This document shows, in pieces, positions 25,469 to 32,071 of a stretch of 32,071 nucleotides of DNA (its first letter is position 1; each line of letters begins with the position of its first letter). Both the position numbers and the translations under genes were made by a program. The notes under the pieces are model-generated. The model ran no database searches, had not been told where the DNA came from, and saw only the letters and a list, made by a program, of their open reading frames with translations. Source of the stretch: Tepidanaerobacter sp. EBM-38 (GTDB lineage: Bacteria; Bacillota; Thermosediminibacteria; Thermosediminibacterales; Tepidanaerobacteraceae); contig MPOT01000077.1 of NCBI GenBank assembly GCA_001896545.1, forward strand, positions 1 through 32,071, written 5' to 3'.

Positions 25469-26351
25469 ATGTATTCCAAATTTCAGTGAAGGCAAAAGGC
25501 AGGATGTTATCGAAGCCATTGCTGATACAATAAGATCTGTAGAAGACGTAAGGCTTCTAGACTATTCCGCGGATAAAAATCATAATCGAAGTGTTTTTAC
25601 ATTTATTGGCAATCCGAAAGCGGTAGCAGAAGCGGCTTTTCTTTCCTGTAAAAAAGCAGCTGAATTAATCGATATGACCAAACACAAAGGGGAACACCCC
25701 AGGATGGGTGCTACTGATGTAATACCTTTTGTGCCCGTAAAGGATATCACTGTAGAAGAATGTATAGAGCTTTCTAAAAAGCTGGGAGAAAGAATAGCAA
25801 ATGAGCTTTCAATTCCCGTCTTTCTATACGAAGATTCGGCTACCAAGCCCGAGCGAAAAAACCTTGCAAATATAAGAAAAGGCCAGTTTGAAGGAATGGC
25901 AGAAAAATTAAAGGACCCTCAGTGGGCTCCTGATTTTGGAAAACCGGAAATTCACCCTACGGCAGGGGTAGTAGCCGTTGGAGCGCGCAAGCCACTCATA
26001 GCTTACAATATCAATCTTGACACATCAGACATAAAAATTGCCGATAAGATTGCAAAACTCATCCGCGAAAGAGGTGGAGGGCTAAAAAATGTAAGGGCTA
26101 TCGGGGTAATGTTAGAAGATAGAAACCTGGCTCAGGTGTCAATTAACATGGTAGACTATGAAAAAACAGCTCTTTACAGAGCCTTTGAGATGGTCAAAAT
26201 GGAGGCAAAGCGCTATGGAGTCAATATAGTGGGCAGTGAAATAGTAGGACTTACTCCCATGAAAGCCCTTATAGATGTAGCCGAATACTATTTGCAATTG
26301 GAAAATTTTGATTCTAACAAACAGATATTGGAGAATTATTTGTTACAGTAA
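25452..26351 (+). CDS. ftcD: Glutamate formimidoyltransferase
   Basis: The 299-residue enzyme transfers the formimino group from formiminoglutamate to tetrahydrofolate, giving glutamate and 5-formimino-THF. It shows the N-terminal VECIPNFSEGK motif, the catalytic His82 in KHKGEHPRMGATDV and the metal/folate segment LRERGGGLKN-like at about 210-220. Only the transferase half of bifunctional FTCD is present; the cyclodeaminase is the separate gene at 29517. The TTG start follows AAGGAGG and lies inside the end of the urocanase gene. Confidence 0.95.
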   Translation: MNPIVECIPNFSEGKRQDVIEAIADTIRSVEDVRLLDYSADKNHNRSVFTFIGNPKAVAEAAFLSCKKAAELIDMTKHKGEHPRMGATDVIPFVPVKDITVEECIELSKKLGERIANELSIPVFLYEDSATKPERKNLANIRKGQFEGMAEKLKDPQWAPDFGKPEIHPTAGVVAVGARKPLIAYNINLDTSDIKIADKIAKLIRERGGGLKNVRAIGVMLEDRNLAQVSINMVDYEKTALYRAFEMVKMEAKRYGVNIVGSEIVGLTPMKALIDVAEYYLQLENFDSNKQILENYLLQ

Positions 26352-26372
26352 TTGATTTGTTATATAGATTGC

Positions 26373-26457
26373 GGGCGGTCAAAGACCGCCCCTAGTATAA
26401 TGTAGTTGTAATATAAAGCTGTGATAAAGCAACAAGGGGCATTAAGCTTTTGCCCCT
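26373..26457. repeat. Two GC-rich hairpins between ftcD and hutI
   Basis: The first has an 8-bp stem, GGGCGGTC at 26373-26380 with GACCGCCC at 26384-26391 and a three-base loop; the second has a 7-bp stem, AGGGGCA at 26435-26441 with TGCCCCT at 26451-26457. Both stand out against AT-rich surroundings. The first resembles short interspersed palindromes found in clostridial genomes. They could attenuate or stabilise the transcript between these genes. Confidence 0.5.
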
Positions 26458-26486
26458 AATCTTTGATAAAAATGGGTGGTGAAGTT

Positions 26487-27746
26487 TTGAAAAATACTGG
26501 ACAGATTGTTATAAAAAATATTGGTATGCTCGCAACCCCCCAAGGGACAACCTGTTTAAGAGGTAAAGAACAAGGCAAGATAAAGATACTTGAGAATGCT
26601 TTTATTGCAGTATCTCAAGGTAAAATAACCGCTATAGGTAAAGATGAGGAACTTAAAGATTTGCCTATAAATGATGATGCCGTTGTTATCGATGCCGAAG
26701 GCTGCCTTGCAACTCCAGGCCTTGTAGATCCACATACACACCTAGTTTTTGGAGGGTGGAGGCAAAAAGAGCTTTCATTAAAGCTAAAGGGTGCTGGCTA
26801 CCTTGATATATTGAGCATGGGAGGAGGCATACTAAGCACCGTAGAGCATACGCGCAAGGCAAGTTTTGAAGAGCTGGTGCAAAAAGGCAAAAAATCTCTT
26901 GATATAATGTTAAGTTATGGAACAACCACCTGCGAAGCAAAAAGCGGATATGGCTTAAATGTGGAAGATGAGATTAAATCCTTAAATGTAATTAAAGAAC
27001 TAAATAAATTACATGTAGTTGACTTAGTTCCTACATTTATGGGGGCACATGCCATTCCGAAGGAATATCAGGGAAGAGCTGATGATTATATAAAATTAAT
27101 GAAGGAAGAAATGATTCCAAGGGTTGCAAAAGAGAATCTGGCAGAGTTTTGCGATGTATTTTGCGAGGATAAGGTTTTTGATGTAGAGCAGTCAAGGGAT
27201 ATACTCGAAACAGGCAAAAGATATGGCCTTATTCCCAAGGTCCATGCTGATGAGATAACGCCTTTAGGAGGTGCATCGCTTGCCGCTGAAGTTAAAGCTA
27301 TTTCTGCTGAACACCTAATTCATGCATCGGATAAAGGCATTGATGATATGGCAAAGGCCGGTGTTATAGCAGTCCTCTTGCCAGGCACTTCTCTTTATTT
27401 AGACGAATCCTTTGCAAGAGCGAAAACTATGATAGAAAAAGGCATTCCGGTAGCTCTTGCTTCTGACTTTAATCCAGGTTCATGCCCTACAGAATCACTG
27501 CAGCTTATCTTAAATCTTGCCTGCATAAAGTATAAGATGACACCTGAAGAAGTTTTGACGGCTGCAACACTAAACGCCGCTGCGGCTATTAATAGGTCAT
27601 CTGTCGTAGGAAGTTTAGAAACTGGAAAACAAGCGGATATTGTACTATGGGATGCACCTGATTTAGACTTTTTAGTATACCATTTTGGAGTAAATTTAGT
27701 AAAAACTGTTGTTAAGCAGGGCAAAATAGTTGTTGATAATAAATGA
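26487..27746 (+). CDS. hutI: Imidazolonepropionase
   Basis: The 419-residue amidohydrolase opens imidazolonepropionate to N-formiminoglutamate. Metal-binding H83 and H85 lie in DPHTHLVFGG, followed by the family marks KSGYGLN, VHADEI, AEHLIHAS and ALASDFNPGS. TTG at 26487, preceded by GGGTGGTGAAG, gives the usual family length; the TTG at 26463 lies upstream of that site and is less likely. Its product feeds the formimidoyltransferase encoded just upstream. Confidence 0.95.
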   Translation: MKNTGQIVIKNIGMLATPQGTTCLRGKEQGKIKILENAFIAVSQGKITAIGKDEELKDLPINDDAVVIDAEGCLATPGLVDPHTHLVFGGWRQKELSLKLKGAGYLDILSMGGGILSTVEHTRKASFEELVQKGKKSLDIMLSYGTTTCEAKSGYGLNVEDEIKSLNVIKELNKLHVVDLVPTFMGAHAIPKEYQGRADDYIKLMKEEMIPRVAKENLAEFCDVFCEDKVFDVEQSRDILETGKRYGLIPKVHADEITPLGGASLAAEVKAISAEHLIHASDKGIDDMAKAGVIAVLLPGTSLYLDESFARAKTMIEKGIPVALASDFNPGSCPTESLQLILNLACIKYKMTPEEVLTAATLNAAAAINRSSVVGSLETGKQADIVLWDAPDLDFLVYHFGVNLVKTVVKQGKIVVDNK

Positions 27747-27795
27747 TTAAAACTTTTTACGAAAAAAAATCTATAGATATAACGGGGTGAAGTAT

Positions 27796-29469
27796 ATGAA
27801 AACTGATATTGAAATAGCTCAAGAAGCTAAAATCAGGCCGATTAAGGAAATAGCCGAATCTGTCGGCCTTGAAGAAAAGGATATATACTATTATGGCCCA
27901 TATAAGGCAAAGGTTAATATTGATGTATATAACAAATTAAAAGATAAAAAAGATGGGAAACTAATCCTTGTAACTGCCATAACCCCTACACCTGCAGGTG
28001 AGGGGAAGACTACGACAACAGTAGGATTGGGCGATGCGCTAAATAGATTAGGCAAAAAGACCATGATAGCCTTAAGAGAACCATCCCTTGGACCTGTATT
28101 TGGCGTAAAGGGAGGAGCAGCTGGCGGAGGGTATGCCCAGGTTGTTCCAATGGAAGATATAAATCTGCATTTTACAGGTGATTTCCATGCAATTGGAGCT
28201 GCAAACAATCTTTTGGCAGCTATGATAGATAATCACATCTATCAGGGAAATGCATTAAATATAGATCCCCGCAGAATTACCTGGCGGCGCTGTGTAGATA
28301 TGAATGATCGTCAGCTTAGATTTATAGTTGACGGCTTAGGAGGAAAAGCCAACGGCGTTCCGAGAGAAGACGGATATGATATCACTGTGGCTTCGGAGGT
28401 AATGGCTACATTTTGCCTTTCGCAAAATCTTATGGACTTAAAGGAAAGGCTTTCAAAAATCATCATTGGCTATACATATGATGGAAAACCTGTGACTGCC
28501 GGGGACCTTAAAGCCCATGGCGCTATGGCCGTTCTTTTAAAGGAAGCTCTTAATCCAAACCTAGTCCAAACAATCGAGGGCACACCTGCTTTTGTCCATG
28601 GAGGACCCTTTGCCAATATAGCTCATGGCTGTAATAGCCTTATTGCAACAAAGACTGCTTTAAAACTTTCGGATTACTGTGTTACAGAGGCAGGCTTTGG
28701 AGCAGATCTGGGTGCCGAAAAGTTTGTGGATATTAAGTGCCGGCAGGGAGACTTAAAACCTGATGCGGCAGTACTGGTAGCAAGCGTCAGGGCATTAAAG
28801 CTTCACGGAGGTGTAGACAAACGCAATTTGGGCGAGGAAAACCTCGAAGCACTGGAAAAGGGCATGGATAATCTTAAAAAACATATTGAAAATATCACTG
28901 AGAAATTTGGATTGCCTTTAGTTGTAGCTGTAAACCGCTTCCCCAGTGATACCGAAGCTGAAATTGAGATGGTTCTGGATGCGTGCAACAGGGCTAAAGT
29001 GCCTGCGGCCCTTTCGGATGTTTTCTCAAAAGGTTCGGAAGGCGGCATAACTTTGGCCGAAAAAGTAATCCAGGCAGCAGAGGAAGGTAAGAATAGCTTT
29101 AAATTTGTGTATCCCTTAGAAGCCGGCATTAAGCAAAAAATAGAAATTATAGCCCGGGAAATATATGGAGCCGATGGCGCAGACTTTACAAAAGAAGCAG
29201 AAAAGGAGATTGCAAATCTCGAAGCATTAGGGTATAAGAATCTACCCATATGTATGGCTAAAACACAGTATTCCCTTTCGGATAATGCAAAACTCTTAGG
29301 CAGGCCCAAAGATTTTAAAATAACTGTAAGACAGGTAAAGGTATCAGCAAGCGCGGGATTTGTTGTGGCACTAACCGGTGAGATTATGACATTGCCGGGG
29401 CTTCCTAAAGCGCCTGCAGCAGAAAGAATTGATATTGACGAGTCTGGAAGGATTACCGGTCTGTTTTAG
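27796..29469 (+). CDS. fhs: Formate-tetrahydrofolate ligase
   Basis: The 557-residue enzyme interconverts formate, THF and ATP with 10-formyl-THF. The nucleotide loop TPAGEGKT (about 66-73) and family segments [30 protein letters not shown] and the C-terminal [15 protein letters not shown] are clear. In a histidine-degrading cluster it should run in the ATP-forming direction, turning the one-carbon unit from formiminoglutamate into formate. Start at ATG 27796 after GGGGTGA; a GTG at 27787 overlaps that site. It lies 49 bases after hutI. Confidence 0.96.
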   Translation: MKTDIEIAQEAKIRPIKEIAESVGLEEKDIYYYGPYKAKVNIDVYNKLKDKKDGKLILVTAITPTPAGEGKTTTTVGLGDALNRLGKKTMIALREPSLGPVFGVKGGAAGGGYAQVVPMEDINLHFTGDFHAIGAANNLLAAMIDNHIYQGNALNIDPRRITWRRCVDMNDRQLRFIVDGLGGKANGVPREDGYDITVASEVMATFCLSQNLMDLKERLSKIIIGYTYDGKPVTAGDLKAHGAMAVLLKEALNPNLVQTIEGTPAFVHGGPFANIAHGCNSLIATKTALKLSDYCVTEAGFGADLGAEKFVDIKCRQGDLKPDAAVLVASVRALKLHGGVDKRNLGEENLEALEKGMDNLKKHIENITEKFGLPLVVAVNRFPSDTEAEIEMVLDACNRAKVPAALSDVFSKGSEGGITLAEKVIQAAEEGKNSFKFVYPLEAGIKQKIEIIAREIYGADGADFTKEAEKEIANLEALGYKNLPICMAKTQYSLSDNAKLLGRPKDFKITVRQVKVSASAGFVVALTGEIMTLPGLPKAPAAERIDIDESGRITGLF

Positions 29470-29516
29470 TAAAACACATATTATTATATTTTAATGAGGG
29501 GAGTGGTAAAATAAAA

Positions 29517-30137
29517 GTGATTAACAGCAGCATAAAAGAATTTTTGGATGTTTTAGCTTCTAAGGAACCTGCTCCAGGAGGAGGTGCTGCCTCGGCACTG
29601 GTAGGAGCTGTAGGGACGGCTTTAATGTCAATGGTTGCAAATCTGACAGTTGGAAAACAAAAGTACAAAGAGAGCGAACCTCTCATGAAAGAACTGCTTG
29701 AAGAAGCCGCAAAACTTCAAAAGGATTTAGCAAAACTAATGGAAGAAGATACCGAAGCATTTAACAAAGTTACTGCAGCTTTCAAAATGCCCAAAAACAC
29801 TGAAGAAGAAAAGGCAAAACGAAAAGAAAAGGTGCAAGAAGCCCTAAAAGGCGCAGCCAAGGTTCCTTTTAAGATTATGGAAAAAGCCGTAGAAGCCCTG
29901 CGTTTACACGAAAAGTCTTTAGACCATGCAAATCCGTCGGCAATTAGCGATACAGGAGTTGGCGCTCTGTGCCTGAAGACTGCTCTTTGTGGTGCATGGC
30001 TTAATGTAAAAATAAACCTTGGCAGCATTGATGATGAAGATTTTGTCAGAGAATACAACGAAAAAGCGCAGAAGCTTTTAAATGAAGGAGTGCCACTTGC
30101 AGATAAAGTGTACGAAGCAGTATTAGAAAGTTTATAG
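29517..30137 (+). CDS. fchA: Formimino-THF cyclodeaminase / methenyl-THF cyclohydrolase
   Basis: The 206-residue all-helical protein of the FTCD_C family shows EFLDVLASKEPAPGGGAASAL at its N-terminus and DTGVGALCLKTAL near residue 145. It releases ammonia from 5-formimino-THF to give 5,10-methenyl-THF, and clostridial members can also hydrolyse it to 10-formyl-THF. It links FtcD to Fhs. GTG start follows GAGGGGAGTGG. Its stop codon lies within a 10-bp hairpin. Confidence 0.92.
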   Translation: MINSSIKEFLDVLASKEPAPGGGAASALVGAVGTALMSMVANLTVGKQKYKESEPLMKELLEEAAKLQKDLAKLMEEDTEAFNKVTAAFKMPKNTEEEKAKRKEKVQEALKGAAKVPFKIMEKAVEALRLHEKSLDHANPSAISDTGVGALCLKTALCGAWLNVKINLGSIDDEDFVREYNEKAQKLLNEGVPLADKVYEAVLESL

Positions 30138-30155
30138 CAGATAAACTGCTATAAA
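30131..30155 (+). terminator. Hairpin over the fchA stop codon
   Basis: TTTATAGCAG at 30131-30140 pairs perfectly with CTGCTATAAA at 30146-30155 around a five-base loop. No T-run follows, so it may protect the mRNA end or attenuate weakly instead of terminating fully. Confidence 0.4.
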
Positions 30156-30230
30156 TATGTATAGACGTAAAATAGGATAAAAAAGCCATTAGTCAAAAAT
30201 CGAAAATTTTGATAAAATTTTAATATACAG

Positions 30231-30326
30231 GGCAGAGTAGATAACTTGCGTCAAGTGCCAAGGGATGGGACGTTGCCCTTGGACGAAAAGCTGTATTGCT
30301 TGCGGTAAGTTATCGCGTTCGCTGTC
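30231..30326 (+). promoter_or_regulatory. Tetrahydrofolate (THF) riboswitch aptamer
   Basis: The sequence follows the folT-type THF aptamer: P1 GGCAG (30231-30235) with CTGTC (30322-30326), the conserved AGAGTAGAT entry, P2 GATAACTT (30240-30247) with AAGTTATC (30307-30314), the GCGTCAAGTG stretch, and a P3 arm CCAAGGG...CCCTTGG carrying the GATGGGACG loop. It lies just upstream of folT, as in other Firmicutes. Ligand binding should lower folT expression when reduced folate is plentiful. Confidence 0.92.
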
Positions 30327-30340
30327 ACATCAGAGGAATA

Positions 30341-30398
30341 AAGCCTTTTTCCATTGGTGTGACAGGGTACTGTCATTGATAAAAATGGAAGGAGGCTT
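30341..30398 (+). promoter_or_regulatory. Riboswitch expression platform: anti-Shine-Dalgarno helix
   Basis: AAGCCTTTTTCCATT (30341-30355) can pair over 15 bp, with two G-U wobbles, with 30384-30398, which contains the GGAAGGAGG ribosome binding site of folT. A competing helix, CTGTCACAT (30322-30330) with GTGTGACAG (30357-30365), takes the 3' strand of P1 and would keep the anti-SD segment in a loop. A third pairing, GACAG (30361-30365) with CTGTC (30370-30374), sits inside the anti-SD helix. Together these describe translational OFF with ligand and ON without it. Confidence 0.7.
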
Positions 30399-30406
30399 AT
30401 TTTTTG

Positions 30407-30931
30407 ATGAAAAAACTTTCTACAAAAGAACTGGTGTATCTATCTTTTTTGATTGCCCTTAACATTGTGCTGTCAAGGGTTGCGAGTATAAGAATAACCA
30501 TTGGAACAGTTGAGGGCATAAGGATAGGCTTTGGAGCTTTTCCAACTATCTTTGCAGGTATCATGTTTGGACCGCTTGCCGGAGGAATAGTAGGTGCTGT
30601 GGGAGACTTCCTGGGATTTTTCATAAATCCAACCGGATTTTATTTCCCGCCGATTACTCTCTCAGCAGCTCTCAGCGGTATAATACCCGCCCTTATTTTG
30701 CAGACTTTCTTTAAACAGCAAAATCAATCCCTCTGGCAATATATAATAGCCATTGGTATAGGCCAAGTTATAACATCTATTATTTTAACACCGTACTTTT
30801 TACAGCTTGGATTTAACATACCGTTCTTTGTCACACTGCCGGCAAGAATAATTGCACAGGCAATCAACGTCCCGCTTTATTCTTTTTTGACTCTGGCAAT
30901 TAAAAAGAAAACAGATGTGATATTAAACTAA
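30407..30931 (+). CDS. folT: ECF transporter S component for folate
   Basis: The 174-residue membrane protein has about five or six hydrophobic helices and is of the ECF S-component class (LSTKELVYLSFLIALNIVLSR, then GIRIGFGAFPTIFAGIMFGPLAGGIVGAVGDFLG). It binds folates and works with a shared EcfAA'T module encoded elsewhere. The THF riboswitch in its leader supports folate specificity. ATG 30407 is preceded by an in-frame TTG at 30404, either of which may be used after GGAAGGAGG. It ends the histidine cluster, whose one-carbon steps all need THF. Confidence 0.92.
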   Translation: MKKLSTKELVYLSFLIALNIVLSRVASIRITIGTVEGIRIGFGAFPTIFAGIMFGPLAGGIVGAVGDFLGFFINPTGFYFPPITLSAALSGIIPALILQTFFKQQNQSLWQYIIAIGIGQVITSIILTPYFLQLGFNIPFFVTLPARIIAQAINVPLYSFLTLAIKKKTDVILN

Positions 30932-30941
30932 AGCCTCAAAA

Positions 30942-30987
30942 GAAGCGTTCACTTAGGGATTGAAGAAAAACTTAAATGAACAGCTTC
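30942..30987 (+). other. Stem-loop in the folT 3' region
   Basis: GAAGCGTTCA (30942-30951) pairs with TGAAC-A-GCTTC (30977-30987) with one bulged base. It lies just before the terminator, and the CTTCAAGC at 30984-30991 can instead pair with GCTTGAAG at 31028-31035 in the terminator loop. Confidence 0.4.
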
Positions 30988-30996
30988 AAGCGGGGC

Positions 30997-31050
30997 AAAA
31001 AGAGACCAGTCACAATCAGGCATGAATGCTTGAAGTGGCTGGTCTTTTTG
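30997..31050. terminator. Bidirectional terminator between folT and the nuclease gene
   Basis: GACCAGTCAC (31004-31013) pairs with GTGGCTGGTC (31035-31044) with one G-U, flanked by A-rich and T-rich runs on opposite sides. It serves both convergent genes. Confidence 0.8.
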
Positions 31051-31088
31051 TATTTATTGGAAATACAAAATATGGCCATTTTATGGAA

Positions 31089-32057
31089 TTAAGTATAACA
31101 CCTTGCGGATATAATCTGGTCAATTGAAAGTATATGGCCATCTTCGCTTATCCATTCATTCCTTTCAGAGGAATATGAAAAAACATAAAGTACAGGATTT
31201 TCTAGGCACTTTGTAACAACACATAATCTGTAAGAGTCCTTATTGTTGTTCATTTTTGAAAATTCATTTGGAGTTAACTCAACAGAAACCTCTTGACCTG
31301 CTAGTCCCTTTACTTCAATTTTTAATTTAATTTTCTTATAAACTGCTTCCAAATCCCATCCTAAGTTTTCGCTTTCTACAGAAGTCACGGTAAAACCCCT
31401 TTCTGAGTATTCTCTGGTAACTTCTCTAATAGCGATATTCTCTATTTTCTTTCTTAGTTCTGCATCGGTTTGGCGGAAGATAGGAAGGCGACGCCTAATA
31501 CTTTTCTTTTTTTCATATCTTTCTATATGTCTTAGAACTTCTTTCTTAAAATCCACCATTTCAGGGCTATCAGCATACCAAACATTTGATTGACCCATTC
31601 CGCCTTTTACTCTTCTTGGTATTATCGGGAATGAGAACCTTTCATCTATACTCAGTAAAGTAGCATTGTCAGCATTAGCAACAGCATAATATCCGATATA
31701 TTCATTTCTAAATTTTCTTTCTGCAAGATTAGTGTTCTGGTAATCTTTAAAAAACCTGGCATTCTTATACCACCCAACTATATACGTTCCGCCATTCTTG
31801 TGGGTTGCAGTGAAAATGACTAAAACATCATCTATGAATTCATCATCTTCACTCGCTCCTAATCTTTGAAGGTTGTTATACCCACTTGGCTGGGCATAAC
31901 CATATACCTTACCGCCAATGCTTTTAAAATTGAATATTTCGTGACCATAACCATATTCTTCAACATAGGAACCACCACCATGTATTTCTTTATCATTTCC
32001 CAATAAACCTTCATATCTTTCCATCCAAGCTGTATTTAAGAAAATCATAGCTTTCAT
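31089..32057 (-). CDS. DUF3883 PD-(D/E)XK nuclease-like protein with unrecognised N-terminal domain
   Basis: The 322-residue protein ends in a DUF3883 domain (about 200-300) with the restriction-endonuclease-like core: helix ENIAIREVTREYSERGF with E206, GWDLEA with D235, and IEVKG with E248 and K250. The first 165 residues form a separate globular region (GGGSYVEEYGYGHEIFNF, DDVLVIFTATHKNGGTYIVGWYKN) that I cannot assign; its strand-rich look is compatible with a PUA/EVE-like nucleic-acid reader. Such architecture suggests a modification-dependent restriction or other defence nuclease, inference only. The ATG follows AAGGAGG at 32065-32071 on the minus strand; the promoter lies outside the window. 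No methyltransferase is adjacent here. Confidence 0.72.
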   Translation of the reverse strand: MKAMIFLNTAWMERYEGLLGNDKEIHGGGSYVEEYGYGHEIFNFKSIGGKVYGYAQPSGYNNLQRLGASEDDEFIDDVLVIFTATHKNGGTYIVGWYKNARFFKDYQNTNLAERKFRNEYIGYYAVANADNATLLSIDERFSFPIIPRRVKGGMGQSNVWYADSPEMVDFKKEVLRHIERYEKKKSIRRRLPIFRQTDAELRKKIENIAIREVTREYSERGFTVTSVESENLGWDLEAVYKKIKLKIEVKGLAGQEVSVELTPNEFSKMNNNKDSYRLCVVTKCLENPVLYVFSYSSERNEWISEDGHILSIDQIISARCYT

Positions 32058-32071
32058 CGATTTACCTCCTT

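Noticed and set aside
28803..29309. 168-codon open frame on the minus strand
   Set aside because: It is antisense to the clearly coding fhs gene and has no ribosome binding site or recognisable protein features.
1..32071. CRISPR arrays, tRNAs, rRNAs or insertion sequences
   Set aside because: No regular repeat-spacer pattern, tRNA cloverleaf, rRNA segment or transposase gene was found.

Overview
This window looks like low-GC Gram-positive chromosome, most likely an anaerobic member of the Clostridia. The support is AT-rich DNA with strong purine-rich ribosome binding sites, frequent TTG/GTG starts, PadR/DUF2812 and sigma/DUF4179 gene pairs, a YesM-type kinase, a separate FtcD and FchA instead of a fused FTCD, formate-tetrahydrofolate ligase, and a THF riboswitch in front of an ECF folate transporter. 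A genus cannot be proven from sequence alone. No tRNA, rRNA, CRISPR array or intact insertion sequence was seen.

Positions 1-6900 are a regulatory and cell-envelope region. It holds a self-contained PadR-DUF2812 pair with an inverted-repeat operator, a decayed gene fragment, a sigma factor with a DUF4179 anti-sigma-like membrane protein, a membrane-anchored exported protein of unknown function, and a two-component system crippled by an internal deletion. That deletion removed the end of the response regulator and the sensor half of the kinase.

Positions 7000-12800 carry an AfuABC/FbpABC-type ABC importer (lipoprotein, fused double permease, ATPase with TOBE-like tail), followed by a YesM-type sensor kinase with no partner regulator. 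cysK lies convergent at 12886-13824 and is divergent from hutH.

Positions 14115-30931 form one long plus-strand histidine fermentation cluster: hutH, an NhaC-family antiporter, a D-cysteine desulfhydrase-like PLP enzyme, a short urocanase homologue, an AraC-type regulator, a second and very divergent short urocanase homologue, a long eukaryote-type urocanase, ftcD, hutI, fhs, fchA and folT. Read as a pathway, histidine goes to urocanate, imidazolonepropionate, formiminoglutamate, then glutamate plus formimino-THF. FchA and Fhs can then convert the one-carbon unit to formate with ATP gain. folT, under a THF riboswitch, would supply the folate carrier. The surprise is three urocanase-family genes where one suffices. 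The long copy keeps the canonical motifs, while the two short ones carry substitutions in or near the substrate/NAD motifs, suggesting modified-urocanate substrates or a non-catalytic role.

At the right edge a minus-strand gene encodes an unrecognised N-terminal domain fused to a DUF3883 PD-(D/E)XK-like nuclease domain, a possible defence or modification-dependent restriction protein.
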